The position numbers and the translations under genes were made by a program. The notes under the pieces are model-generated. The model did not search any database, had not been told where the DNA came from, and was given only the letters and a program-made list of their open reading frames with translations. A DNA stretch of 10,000 nt from Nitrospirae bacterium RBG_13_39_12 (GTDB lineage: Bacteria; Nitrospirota; Thermodesulfovibrionia; Thermodesulfovibrionales; SM23-35): the NCBI GenBank assembly GCA_001805125.1, contig MHEF01000119.1, forward strand, positions 8,203 to 18,202, written 5' to 3'. Positions 1 through 7,560 of this stretch are shown here, in pieces; within the stretch, counting starts at the first letter, position 1; each line of letters starts with the position of its first letter.

Positions 1-933
1 CGGGGAATTTTCAGCAACAGGCTTTCTGTAGATTTCTGTTGAATAGTAAAAGGTAAGTGTAGCAGCGATAACCGCAAGGAAAAGGTAAGTCTGGACAGCA
101 TACAAAAAGAGCTGTGACGGGAACGAAATTATTGTGCCTATTACCGGTATCGATGTAAAAGGATAGCTAATGAGCACCAAAAGGAAGGTTGCAATTACGT
201 ATCCTGCGAAAAGGATAGTGTAAAGCCAGAAGGCAATCGGATACCTGGCTAAATAGTTAACTGCCTCCCTAAGGGATTTTACGGGTCCGGTGCCTTTAAA
301 AAAGAGCGCCGCAATTCCATAAAGGTTTATTGAGAGTAATCCAAGCATAAGTGACAGCGCAATTAAAATCCAGATTAGAGAAAAAAAAGTACCCAGGAAC
401 AGGGAAAGGGTATAATCCTGCCCCCTCGAAAATGATATCAGGGTTGTTGTACTCCACCCCAAGATGACAAGCACAAAAGCAGCAACAGCCATTATGATAC
501 CTACTAAGGCAGCAAGCCCTAGAACCCTGCTAAAAAGCCTCTTTGCTTCATTAAAGAATCCGTGCATGCTGAATTTCAGGGACTTGTCCTTTATCGCCTG
601 TCCGATAATGCCGACAGAACCACCAAATACGTAGATTCCAAGCATTGCAATCGTGATAATGTATAAAAAAAAGCTTGTAATAACTAAGAGAAAAAGCCAG
701 AAGTATCTGGATATAATCTCAGAAGGTTCTTTAACCATCCTGAAAACATCTTTTATGTCTGCGAGACCTGTAAGGTCAATTCCGAATATGATGAACGCTA
801 TTGCAAGAGGGATACCGACCATTATTAAAAACCCTATGGTGCTTAAAATAACAATACATACCTGGATAAGTACAAGCTGCCAGTTTCTGTTTACTAATCT
901 GAAACCGTCTTTTATAGCCTCAATGTAAGTCAT
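1..933 (-). CDS. Polytopic membrane protein of unknown function (3' end cut by window edge)
   Basis: I do not recognise this gene. The frame is open for 311 codons from ATG (931-933) to the left edge with no stop, so the C-terminus lies outside. The protein begins MTYIEAIKDGFRLVNRNW and is strongly hydrophobic. Likely membrane segments lie near residues 18-50 (one or two helices), 77-103, 136-159, 177-203, 233-257 and 262-292, joined by short polar loops such as KDKSLKF and RGQDYT. There is no cleavable signal peptide and no obvious catalytic motif. The repeated pattern of a short amphipathic stretch before paired helices recalls uncharacterised integral membrane families such as DUF4013-type proteins; that is a guess. 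The start is fixed by the helicase stop codon, which lies three codons upstream in the same frame. The 6 bp gap suggests co-transcription and coupled translation, since no strong Shine-Dalgarno is at normal spacing (a GAGG lies 14 nt upstream). Coding status is very likely; function is unknown. Confidence 0.8.
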   Translation of the reverse strand, partial: MTYIEAIKDGFRLVNRNWQLVLIQVCIVILSTIGFLIMVGIPLAIAFIIFGIDLTGLADIKDVFRMVKEPSEIISRYFWLFLLVITSFFLYIITIAMLGIYVFGGSVGIIGQAIKDKSLKFSMHGFFNEAKRLFSRVLGLAALVGIIMAVAAFVLVILGWSTTTLISFSRGQDYTLSLFLGTFFSLIWILIALSLMLGLLSINLYGIAALFFKGTGPVKSLREAVNYLARYPIAFWLYTILFAGYVIATFLLVLISYPFTSIPVIGTIISFPSQLFLYAVQTYLFLAVIAATLTFYYSTEIYRKPVAENSP

Positions 934-939
934 TAGAGT

Positions 940-2907
940 TTATACATCCTCAACAATTATCTCCTCATAAACATCCTCAGGCAATTCCTTTATAAAGCGT
1001 GACGGTCTTAAAAACCCGAGTCCATGCCAGTCATCTGATGTAATCGGATAACATAGATAGAGTTCATCTTTTGCCCTGGTAACAGCGACATAGAAAAGTC
1101 TTCTTTCCTCTTCCTCGTACTCCGTCCTCAATGATTTTACTGACGGGAACCTGCCGTCATTTAATCCTATAACAAAAATCGTACTCCATTCCAGCCCCTT
1201 TGCCTGATGAACAGTTGAGAGTATAACACATTCTCTGTCTTCGTCTGCATCATCTACATCTCCGCCTGATGCGCTCTGAAGACTCAATTCACTTATAAAG
1301 GTTTCAAGAGAATTATATTTTAATGCAAACCTCATCATCTGTTCTATATCTTCCACCCTGTCTTCCGCATTCGGGTAATGGCTGTAAAGATAGTCTTCAT
1401 AACCATGCCTGAGAATGTGGCCTATAGCAGCAGAAGGTTGCAAGGGTGCATCGCCGTGTTCCCCTCCCTTCAACATTTTTAAAAGGTCAAGAAAGAGGTG
1501 GAAGCCATCCAGAGCCTTTTTCGATACAAGCCTGCCCATATTAAATATAGCATCGAGCGGGCTCTCTGCTCTACTTATCGAGTCCCAGAGTCTCTTTGCG
1601 GTAATATTTCCAATACCAGGGATTAATTTGACTATCCTTTTCCAGCTAAGTTCATCATAAGGGTTTGTTACAACCCTGAGAAAGGACAGTATATCCTTGA
1701 TATGTGCCAGCTCAAAAAATTTCAAACCCGATCTCATCTCGAAGGGGATGCCTCTTCTCTGAAGTTCCATCTGCAGTTCCATTGACTGGTAATGTGAACG
1801 GTAAAGCACTGCTATTTCGTTCAGGGAGATACCGTCTGCACTAAGGTCGAGCACTCTCTGCGCAACGAAATCAGCCTGCTGAAATACATCTTTAAGAGGG
1901 ACCAGACATGGCATTGTGCCTGAACCCTTTACAGAGTGAAGCTCTTTCTGAAACTGCCTGACATTATTTATAATGCTTCTGTTAGCAAGGTTGAGGATCT
2001 CCGGCGTAGACCTGTAGTTGATGGTTAAGTTGAAGATAGTTACATCAGGGTACCTGTCAGGAAATTTAAGGATGTTTTCAAAATCTGCTCCCCTGAATGA
2101 GTATATTGACTGGGCATCGTCACCGACCGCCATCATGTTCCTGTTAGAACATGATATCAAATCAACTATCTCAGCCTGAAGTTTATTTGTGTCCTGGTAT
2201 TCGTCAACGAGCACGTGCATGAACTTTGATGAATAGTAATCTTTTATTTTTTCATTTTCCAATAGAACTTTTTTCCATTTTGTCAGCAGGTCATCAAAGT
2301 CCATCAGATTAAGACTATTCTTTTTTTCATCATAAAGCGTAATCACCTTCTTTATCTCATCCAACACATCGTTAAAATGCGGGAACCTCACAGGAATGAG
2401 TTCGTCAATGCTGATTTCCGTGTTCTTAATCAGGCTGTATATCTCGCACAGCACAGAGCCTTTTGGGATCATGGTTTCTTTCTTCTTTGTTTCTGTAAGA
2501 CATATATCGAACAGTTCCTTTGAGTCTTCTCTATCCAGGATAGAGAATCCGCTTCTGTGTCCGACAAGCAGGCAGTGCCGCCTCAAAATCATATTCCCTA
2601 TATGATGGAACGTGCCACCCCAAAGCCCCTGGATGTTCCTGCCGATTAAAAACTCAACCCTCCGCATCATTTCCTTTGCAGCCTTATTGGTAAAAGTCAG
2701 CAGCAGGATGTTCTCAGGTTTTATACCGGTCTCTATTAAACGTGCAACACGATAGGTGACAGTCCTTGTTTTCCCTGTGCCCGCTCCTGCAAGAACAAGC
2801 ATAGGCCCTCCGGGACGCATTACCACAGCAAACTGCTCCGGATTAAGTTCCTTTTCGTAGTTTAAATTAAGACCGGGGTATTGTCTGTGGAGATAATATT
2901 TTTTCAA
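940..2907 (-). CDS. UvrD/PcrA/Rep-type superfamily 1A DNA helicase
   Basis: ATP-dependent 3'-5' DNA helicase of the UvrD/PcrA/Rep family, expected in the cytoplasm in DNA repair or replication restart. From the TTG at 2905-2907 it has 655 residues, close to E. coli Rep. All family motifs appear in order: Q motif LNPEQ (21-25), Walker A AGAGTGKT (40-47), motif Ia TFTNKAAKEM (71-80), Walker B VDEYQDT (234-240), motif III GDDAQSIYSFRGA (262-274), NYRS (297-300), motif V STVHQAKGLEW (564-574) and motif VI EEERRLFYVAVTRAK (599-613). No residue expected to be essential is missing, so it should be active. The long C-terminal extension of PcrA/UvrD is absent, so I do not choose between paralogues. 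The frame stays open to a TTG at 2971-2973, but those 22 extra residues (including GFRTSRNDR) are encoded by a hairpin repeat and no Shine-Dalgarno precedes that TTG. The nearer TTG has AGAGGAA just upstream. The gene follows the Mur ligase and precedes the membrane protein by 6 bp. Confidence 0.93.
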   Translation of the reverse strand: MKKYYLHRQYPGLNLNYEKELNPEQFAVVMRPGGPMLVLAGAGTGKTRTVTYRVARLIETGIKPENILLLTFTNKAAKEMMRRVEFLIGRNIQGLWGGTFHHIGNMILRRHCLLVGHRSGFSILDREDSKELFDICLTETKKKETMIPKGSVLCEIYSLIKNTEISIDELIPVRFPHFNDVLDEIKKVITLYDEKKNSLNLMDFDDLLTKWKKVLLENEKIKDYYSSKFMHVLVDEYQDTNKLQAEIVDLISCSNRNMMAVGDDAQSIYSFRGADFENILKFPDRYPDVTIFNLTINYRSTPEILNLANRSIINNVRQFQKELHSVKGSGTMPCLVPLKDVFQQADFVAQRVLDLSADGISLNEIAVLYRSHYQSMELQMELQRRGIPFEMRSGLKFFELAHIKDILSFLRVVTNPYDELSWKRIVKLIPGIGNITAKRLWDSISRAESPLDAIFNMGRLVSKKALDGFHLFLDLLKMLKGGEHGDAPLQPSAAIGHILRHGYEDYLYSHYPNAEDRVEDIEQMMRFALKYNSLETFISELSLQSASGGDVDDADEDRECVILSTVHQAKGLEWSTIFVIGLNDGRFPSVKSLRTEYEEEERRLFYVAVTRAKDELYLCYPITSDDWHGLGFLRPSRFIKELPEDVYEEIIVEDV

Positions 2908-2910
2908 TTC

Positions 2911-2917
2911 TTCCTCT
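2911..2917 (-). promoter_or_regulatory. Shine-Dalgarno that decides the helicase start
   Basis: On the minus strand AGAGGAA precedes the TTG at 2905-2907, with GAGG five bases before the start codon. It favours this start over the TTG 66 bases further upstream, which has no such site. A stronger sequence, AAGGAGG (2953-2959 minus), lies upstream but has no ATG, GTG or TTG at working distance. A hairpin repeat separates it from the start. Confidence 0.5.
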
Positions 2918-2919
2918 CT

Positions 2920-2947
2920 GTCATTCCGACTTGTTCGGAATCCTTCT
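2920..2947 (+). repeat. Hairpin repeat copy A (CTTGT-loop family)
   Basis: A 28 nt element: head GTC, left arm ATTCCGA (2923-2929), loop CTTGT (2930-2934), right arm TCGGAAT (2935-2941), tail CCTTCT. The arms pair perfectly over 7 bp. It lies 13 bases upstream of the preferred helicase start and faces copy B, tail to tail. Read on the minus strand it encodes the doubtful extension GFRTSRNDR. Confidence 0.85.
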
Positions 2948-2984
2948 TTAATCCTCCTTGATAAAGGTTGCAAAGGGTTTTTCC

Positions 2985-3012
2985 AGAAAGATTCCAGACA
3001 AGCTGGAATGAC
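2985..3012 (-). repeat. Hairpin repeat copy B, inverted relative to copy A
   Basis: On the minus strand this has the same plan as copy A: GTC head, arm ATTCCAG, loop CTTGT, arm CTGGAAT, tail CTTTCT, 28 nt in all with a perfect 7-bp stem. With copy A it makes a head-out inverted pair spanning 2920-3012 with 37 bases between the tails. It lies in the gap between the Mur ligase stop and the helicase start. Confidence 0.85.
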
Positions 3013-3068
3013 ACTTATTCAGGTCGAATATTTAACATAAATCTACACCAATGTTTCATCCTTGTTTC

Positions 3069-4412
3069 TCATTCCAACCTTTTTGCAATTTCCCTCGCAA
3101 AATCTGCCAAAGACTCATCACGTGCACCAAAAACAACATAGTTATCCCATTCTCTTATGCGACTGAAGAGTGACGACCGTTTTTGTAAAACCTCTGCCGT
3201 TTTGCCTGCTGTCTTAACTGCGGTTGCCAGCACTTCACTTGAGATGTCTTTTAAAGATGTCCCGCCTGCATAATATATAGGCAATAGGAACAGATGGTCT
3301 TCCCTGCGAAGATTTTTTATAAATGCATCAATATAACCCTGTTTCATCAACCGTGTAGGTCCAAACCCATGGGGCTGGAAGATATAGCAAACACCGTGAT
3401 GGAATTTATTTATGGATTCCATAAGACAGGAAATCTTTTGTGGATTATGCGCATAATCATCTATTACAAGATTCTTTCCGTTATCAAGATAGATATCAAA
3501 ACGGCGGTCAAGTCCTGAAAAAGCAGGAAGGACTTCGGCAATATCTTCGAGCTTGATTCCTATTTCTGAAAGCAAAGCAATACACGACAGTGCGTTATAT
3601 AAATTATATTTCCCGGGCAGAGAAAGCCTAAAATCTACACCACGCAGTTTAAAGATCGTTTCAAAAGGATGATATTCAATTGTGTCTGCCTGATATTCCG
3701 ACTTCGTATTTATCGAAAACTTTACTGGTTTATCAATCCGGCACCGGCTCAAATTTTTATCGTCACCATTTACAATAACCATTCCTTCTGTATTCTTGCT
3801 GAGGGTCTCGAACATTTCCGCAGTCCGCTCGATTACATTGTGGTCAAGACTCAGGCTGGTAATGATTGAATATAAGGGACGGTAACAAATAATCGAGCCG
3901 TCGGATTCACAGGCCTCTACTACCAGAAGATCTGAACTGCCTACAAGAGAATTACCGGGGTTACTATCAGTCTTAAATTGCTTTATCCTTGCCCCGCCTA
4001 TAAAATTCGGTCCCAGCCCGAGTTTATCCATTAAAAATGCGAGCATACCCGATGCGGTTGATTTTCCGCTTGTACCTGTAACGGCAACTGTCTTGAACTC
4101 AGATATTATCTCGCAAAGAAACTGGGCGCGGTTTTTTACTGTAATACCCAGTTTTCTTGCCTTAACTGCTTCGGGATGGTCACCTTCAACAGCAGTGCTA
4201 AAAACAGCAAAATCAAATGACATGTCTATCCCGGAACTATCATGAGGAACAATGGTCACACCATTAGACTTCAGCACTTTAAAGATTTGATTATCAGGAT
4301 TCCTGTCGAATAAACGGTCCGAGCCGGCAACAACATGGCCGCTTTCTGCCATAAAATTTGCTATGGCTGACATCCCGCTACCACCGATACCTGAAAAAAA
4401 TATTTTTGACAC
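3069..4412 (-). CDS. MurC-like Mur ligase (UDP-N-acetylmuramate–amino acid ligase family)
   Basis: ATP-dependent ligase of the Mur family, 447 residues with all three domains, cytoplasmic. MurC joins L-alanine to UDP-N-acetylmuramate in peptidoglycan synthesis. Visible MurC-type features are an N-terminal UDP-binding fold with GIGGSGMS (8-15), P-loop TGTSGKST (112-119), EACESDGS (167-174), GKYNLYNALS (267-276), GLDRRFD (300-306), DDYAHNP (318-324) and FQPHGFGPTR (345-354). Several differ from textbook MurC: GTSGKST for GTHGKTT, SLDHNVIERT for the usual ADHxD region, and PIYYAGGT (378-385) where MurC has a (D/E)(I/V)YPAGE-type motif. It lacks the EADEYD signature of the recycling ligase Mpl. 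It is therefore a MurC relative whose amino acid or nucleotide substrate may not be the standard one. No other peptidoglycan genes adjoin it. The start is GTG (4410-4412) with no Shine-Dalgarno; an in-frame stop lies close upstream and the nucleotide-binding fold begins at once, so the start is firm. Confidence 0.88.
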   Translation of the reverse strand: MSKIFFSGIGGSGMSAIANFMAESGHVVAGSDRLFDRNPDNQIFKVLKSNGVTIVPHDSSGIDMSFDFAVFSTAVEGDHPEAVKARKLGITVKNRAQFLCEIISEFKTVAVTGTSGKSTASGMLAFLMDKLGLGPNFIGGARIKQFKTDSNPGNSLVGSSDLLVVEACESDGSIICYRPLYSIITSLSLDHNVIERTAEMFETLSKNTEGMVIVNGDDKNLSRCRIDKPVKFSINTKSEYQADTIEYHPFETIFKLRGVDFRLSLPGKYNLYNALSCIALLSEIGIKLEDIAEVLPAFSGLDRRFDIYLDNGKNLVIDDYAHNPQKISCLMESINKFHHGVCYIFQPHGFGPTRLMKQGYIDAFIKNLRREDHLFLLPIYYAGGTSLKDISSEVLATAVKTAGKTAEVLQKRSSLFSRIREWDNYVVFGARDESLADFAREIAKRLE

Positions 4413-4423
4413 GTTATTCGATT

Positions 4424-4453
4424 ATTGTAAGATAAATCAATCATTGTTGGCAA
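4424..4453 (-). promoter_or_regulatory. Putative sigma70-type promoter for the Mur ligase
   Basis: On the minus strand TTGCCA (4448-4453) and TACAAT (4424-4429) are separated by 18 bases, a good match to the -35 and -10 consensus. The -10 box ends 11 bases before the GTG start. Transcription would begin only a few bases before the start codon, which fits the lack of a Shine-Dalgarno. Confidence 0.45.
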
Positions 4454-4525
4454 AGAGCACTCTGACAGGACCTAAAGAATTTTCAAAGCATAGGTGGAAA
4501 TAATGCAAGCAGATCTGAATTTGGG

Positions 4526-4555
4526 TTGATTAAAGATATGTAAAGAAGGTATATT
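4526..4555 (+). promoter_or_regulatory. Putative sigma70-type promoter for yajC-secD-secF
   Basis: TTGATT (4526-4531) and TATATT (4550-4555) are 18 bases apart, and a start site would fall about 20 bases before yajC. It lies in the 170 bp divergent region 4413-4582, back to back with the Mur ligase promoter without overlapping it. An overlapping alternative -10 is TATTAT (4552-4557). Confidence 0.45.
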
Positions 4556-4582
4556 ATAGTTTAAAATTTTTGGAGGTGCCAG

Positions 4583-4927
4583 ATGCTGTTTGAAATAATA
4601 GACATAGCCTATGCAATGGGGCCGTCCCCGCAGGGAGGATCAGGCCAAGGTGTCGGGGGTATATTCGGGAGCCTTGTTCCACTTGTCCTTATTTTCGTCA
4701 TATTCTATTTTCTGCTCATAAGGCCGCAGCAGAAAAAAGCCAAAGAACATAAGAGCATGATAGAAAACCTTAAAAAGGGTGATAAGATTATCACTTCCGG
4801 CGGCGTTTACGGTATCATCGAGTCTGTTGGTACCAATACTATTACAGTCAAGATTTCTGAAAACGTTAAGGTAAAATTCGGCAAGGGATATGTAGCTACA
4901 GTCAGAGCATCTTCGGACGAAGAGTGA
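4583..4927 (+). CDS. yajC: Preprotein translocase subunit YajC
   Basis: Small inner-membrane partner of SecD and SecF in the Sec holo-translocon, 114 residues, close to the usual family length. A short N-terminal region with a Gly-rich stretch (GGSGQGVGG, 18-26) leads into one membrane helix at about 29-46 (SLVPLVLIFVIFYFLL). The hallmark RPQQKK follows at 47-52 on the cytoplasmic side. The C-terminal part has the YajC pattern LKKGDKIITSGGVYGII (63-79). The start is clear: GGAGG at 4572-4576 sits six bases before the ATG. It is the first gene of a plus-strand operon; secD begins 31 bp after its stop. Confidence 0.95.
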   Translation: MLFEIIDIAYAMGPSPQGGSGQGVGGIFGSLVPLVLIFVIFYFLLIRPQQKKAKEHKSMIENLKKGDKIITSGGVYGIIESVGTNTITVKISENVKVKFGKGYVATVRASSDEE

Positions 4928-4958
4928 ATCCAGGATTTAAAAAAATAGCGGAGGGTTA

Positions 4959-6581
4959 ATGAAGAAGAAGATTTACTGGAGATTAAGCCTTATCTGTGCA
5001 ACTGTTATTCTTGCAGTCGTCTTTTTTCTGCCCAATACCCCTGCATTCAAATATATGCCTGAATGGTGGAAAGAAACCATGCCTGACAAAGGCATAGTCC
5101 TCGGCCTTGACCTCCAGGGAGGACTTCATCTTGTATTCGAGGTTGAAGGAGATAAGGCTGTAGAGATAACCACAGAGAGGTATACATCAAGGTTAAAAAG
5201 TCTTCTTGCAACGAAAAAACTGAATGCTAAGGTCAGTGCAAACGGACTTAATATAACAGTAAACCCGTCAAATGATGCGATAAAAAATATAATCTCTGAA
5301 GATTTCCCCTCACTTGCACTTATAGAGTCACAAAACGGGCTTGTCTATAAAATCTCTGACAAGGAGGCGCGCTGGATAAAGGAAAATGCTACTGACCAGG
5401 CGCTCGAAACAATTCGTAACAGGATCGACCAGTTTGGCGTTGCAGAGCCGACTATCGTGAGACAGGGTGAAAATGAGATTGTTGTCCAGCTCCCTGGCGT
5501 CAAAGATCCGAAGCGTGCCATCGACCTGATCGGAAAAACTGCCCAGCTCGAATTTAAACTCGTGGACGACGAGGATAAAGCAGCAGCAGAACTTCCCCAG
5601 TCAATATTACCCAGCGAGGAAGAGAACCTGTTAAAACAGTTTGCTGAAAAAATCCCTGTAGATGATGAGATACTTTTCGAGAAAAAAGTTAACATGGAAA
5701 CAGGCGAAGTGAGAAAAATACCCGTGCTTTTGAAGAAACAGGCGTCTTTAACAGGAGATATTCTGAGTGATGCGCAGGTAAACATTGACTCGAGGTTTAA
5801 TAATTATTATGTTTCATTATCCTTCAATTCCTCAGGCGCAAAACTTTTCGAAGAGGTCACAGGCGCAAACGTTAAAAGGCGGCTTGCTATAATCCTCGAC
5901 AATACTGTCTATTCTGCCCCGGTTATACAGGAAAAGATATCAGGGGGTAACGCCCAGATAACCGGTAACTTTTCGATGGAAGAGGCAAGGGATTTGAGCA
6001 TTGTCTTAAGGGCCGGCGCACTTCCTGCGCCCATGAAGATGCTCCAGAACGTCACAGTGGGACCTTCACTCGGCAGAGACTCTATAGAGGCCGGCAAAAT
6101 AGCAGGCATAATCGGCACCATAGCAGTTGTAATATTCATGATTTTCTATTACAGGCTTTCAGGTGTAATCGCTGACTTTGCCTTGTTTTTGAATATAATA
6201 CTCCTCCTTGGTGCCATGGCATCACTCAATGCGACACTTACCCTGCCCGGCATTGCAGGGGTTATACTCGCTATCGGCATGGCGGTTGACTCGAATGTAC
6301 TCATGTTCGAGAGGATGAGGGATGAACTCAGGGCAGGTAAGACTCCACGGGCAGCAGTTGATTCAGGTTATCACAAGGCATTCTGGACAATCTTTGACTC
6401 CCATGTTACAACGCTGATAACGGCAGCAGTGCTATTTCAGTTCGGCACGGGGCCGATAAAGGGCTTTGCAGTGACACTGAGCCTCGGTGTTGCTATAAAT
6501 CTTTTTACAGCGCTTATAGGCACAAAGTCAGTTTTCGACATCATAAATATCAAACGTGAATTAAAGAAGCTGAGTATATAG
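4959..6581 (+). CDS. secD: Protein translocase subunit SecD
   Basis: Integral membrane RND-superfamily subunit that, with SecF, uses the proton motive force to pull exported proteins out of the SecYEG channel on the periplasmic side. It has 540 residues, shorter than E. coli SecD (615). The order is an N-terminal membrane helix (about 8-25), the signature GLDLQGGLHLVFEV (49-62), a large periplasmic region, RNRIDQFGVAEPTI (153-166), a second periplasmic repeat (about 265-365), then five C-terminal helices between about 376 and 525. The motif AVDSNVLMFERMRDE (442-456) carries the family's conserved membrane Asp (D444 here), which aligns with the proton-path Asp of SecD proteins. GGAGGG at 4950-4955 lies just before the ATG. 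SecF starts 8 bases after the stop. Nothing looks broken. The charged stretch at about 203-260 is variable in the family. Confidence 0.97.
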   Translation: MKKKIYWRLSLICATVILAVVFFLPNTPAFKYMPEWWKETMPDKGIVLGLDLQGGLHLVFEVEGDKAVEITTERYTSRLKSLLATKKLNAKVSANGLNITVNPSNDAIKNIISEDFPSLALIESQNGLVYKISDKEARWIKENATDQALETIRNRIDQFGVAEPTIVRQGENEIVVQLPGVKDPKRAIDLIGKTAQLEFKLVDDEDKAAAELPQSILPSEEENLLKQFAEKIPVDDEILFEKKVNMETGEVRKIPVLLKKQASLTGDILSDAQVNIDSRFNNYYVSLSFNSSGAKLFEEVTGANVKRRLAIILDNTVYSAPVIQEKISGGNAQITGNFSMEEARDLSIVLRAGALPAPMKMLQNVTVGPSLGRDSIEAGKIAGIIGTIAVVIFMIFYYRLSGVIADFALFLNIILLLGAMASLNATLTLPGIAGVILAIGMAVDSNVLMFERMRDELRAGKTPRAAVDSGYHKAFWTIFDSHVTTLITAAVLFQFGTGPIKGFAVTLSLGVAINLFTALIGTKSVFDIINIKRELKKLSI

Positions 6582-6589
6582 GAGCATGA

Positions 6590-7501
6590 ATGATAGAGCT
6601 GATTAAAAACCCAAATGTAAATTTTCTCGGCAAAAAATATATAGCCTTTGTCTTCTCAGGAATTCTATCTGTTATCGGTATTATAGCAATTGTGCTGATA
6701 GCAACAGGTCATGCAAACCTGGGGATAGATTTTGCAGGGGGAACTTCCATTCAGCTCAAGTTTGAAAAACCTGTTGTACTGCATGATATCAGGCTCGCTC
6801 TTGAAAGAGGAGGGTTAAAGGACTTTGATCTTCAGGACCTGCCAACCATAAACAAAATACTTATAAGGGTTAAGAAAAGCGAGCAAGAGCTCGGTCAGGG
6901 TTCAGAAAAAATAACAGATATACTCAGACAGGGGTTTCCTGAAAATAAATATGTGGTTGATTCCACAACCGTGGTAGGGCCAAAGGTTGGAGGGAGGCTT
7001 CGGGCAGATGCAGCAAAGGCAGTAGCATTTGCGGTTATAGGAATACTTATTTACGTTGCATTCAGATTTCAGTTCAAGTTTGGTATTGGCGCAACCATTG
7101 CGACTTTTCACGATGTCCTTGCTGTACTCGGATTGTTCTATATAATGGGAAAGGAAATTAACCTTATCCTTGTCACAGCCCTTCTCACAATTGCCGGTTA
7201 TTCCCTCACAGATACAGTAGTTGTATTTGACAGAATAAGAGAAAACCTAAAGCTGAAGCAAAGGGAAAGCGTAGAGACAGTTATGAACAGCAGTATTAAT
7301 GAGGTCTTGTCAAGGACAATAATTACCTCTACGACCGTTCTCCTTACATCAGTAGCGCTGTTTTTCTTCGGCGGTGAGGTCATACATGACTTTTCATTAG
7401 CCATGATAATTGGTGTTATTATTGGTACCTACTCCTCCATATTTGTTGCAAGCCCGATAGTGCTGCTATGGGGAGGTAAAAGGCCGTTTGCTAAAAAGTA
7501 G
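6590..7501 (+). CDS. secF: Protein translocase subunit SecF
   Basis: Partner of SecD in the proton-driven Sec accessory complex, 303 residues, normal for the family. It has the usual six-helix plan: first helix at about 17-38, the periplasmic signature GIDFAGGT (45-52), a small periplasmic domain to about 125, then VGPKVGGRLRADA (129-141) leading into five helices. FHDVLAV (173-179) and AGYSLTDTVVVFDRIREN (202-219) are conserved SecF motifs, and the Arg in FDRIREN is the expected partner of the SecD membrane Asp. The Shine-Dalgarno AGGAG (6580-6584) overlaps the secD stop codon, so the two are translationally linked. A lysine-rich end (KRPFAKK) closes the protein. An 84 bp repeat-like spacer separates it from recJ. 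Confidence 0.97.
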   Translation: MIELIKNPNVNFLGKKYIAFVFSGILSVIGIIAIVLIATGHANLGIDFAGGTSIQLKFEKPVVLHDIRLALERGGLKDFDLQDLPTINKILIRVKKSEQELGQGSEKITDILRQGFPENKYVVDSTTVVGPKVGGRLRADAAKAVAFAVIGILIYVAFRFQFKFGIGATIATFHDVLAVLGLFYIMGKEINLILVTALLTIAGYSLTDTVVVFDRIRENLKLKQRESVETVMNSSINEVLSRTIITSTTVLLTSVALFFFGGEVIHDFSLAMIIGVIIGTYSSIFVASPIVLLWGGKRPFAKK

Positions 7502-7560
7502 AACCGGTGAACCGGTGATACGGGGAATCGGCGTATCAGAAATTTCTCCCCGTCCCCGTT
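7502..7560 (+). repeat. Short-unit repeat and alternative hairpins in the secF-recJ spacer
   Basis: Immediately after the secF stop there are two exact 8-base tandem units AACCGGTG (7502-7509, 7510-7517). A 6-bp hairpin follows, GATACG (7517-7522) with CGTATC (7532-7537). Downstream the sequence CCCCGT occurs twice (7548-7553, 7554-7559). ACGGGGA (7520-7526) could pair with TCCCCGT at 7547-7553 or 7553-7559, which excludes the first hairpin. No T-run follows, so a classical intrinsic terminator is unlikely. The low-complexity, unit-built look suggests a dispersed intergenic repeat. Confidence 0.5.

Noticed and set aside
653..928. Plus-strand open frame of 91 codons
   Set aside because: It lies wholly antisense to the membrane protein, whose minus frame is open for 311 codons and shows clear membrane segments.
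2920..3012. Repeats considered as a CRISPR array
   Set aside because: There are two inverted copies rather than direct repeats with regular unique spacers, and no cas genes nearby.
2974..3068. Hairpin copy B as a terminator of the Mur ligase transcript
   Set aside because: The stem is only 7 bp and is followed by CTTTCTGG rather than a T-run, and the same element occurs in non-terminator settings.
5345..5785. Minus-strand open frame of 146 codons inside secD
   Set aside because: Ser-rich shadow of a fully conserved secD region; no start signal and no family resemblance.
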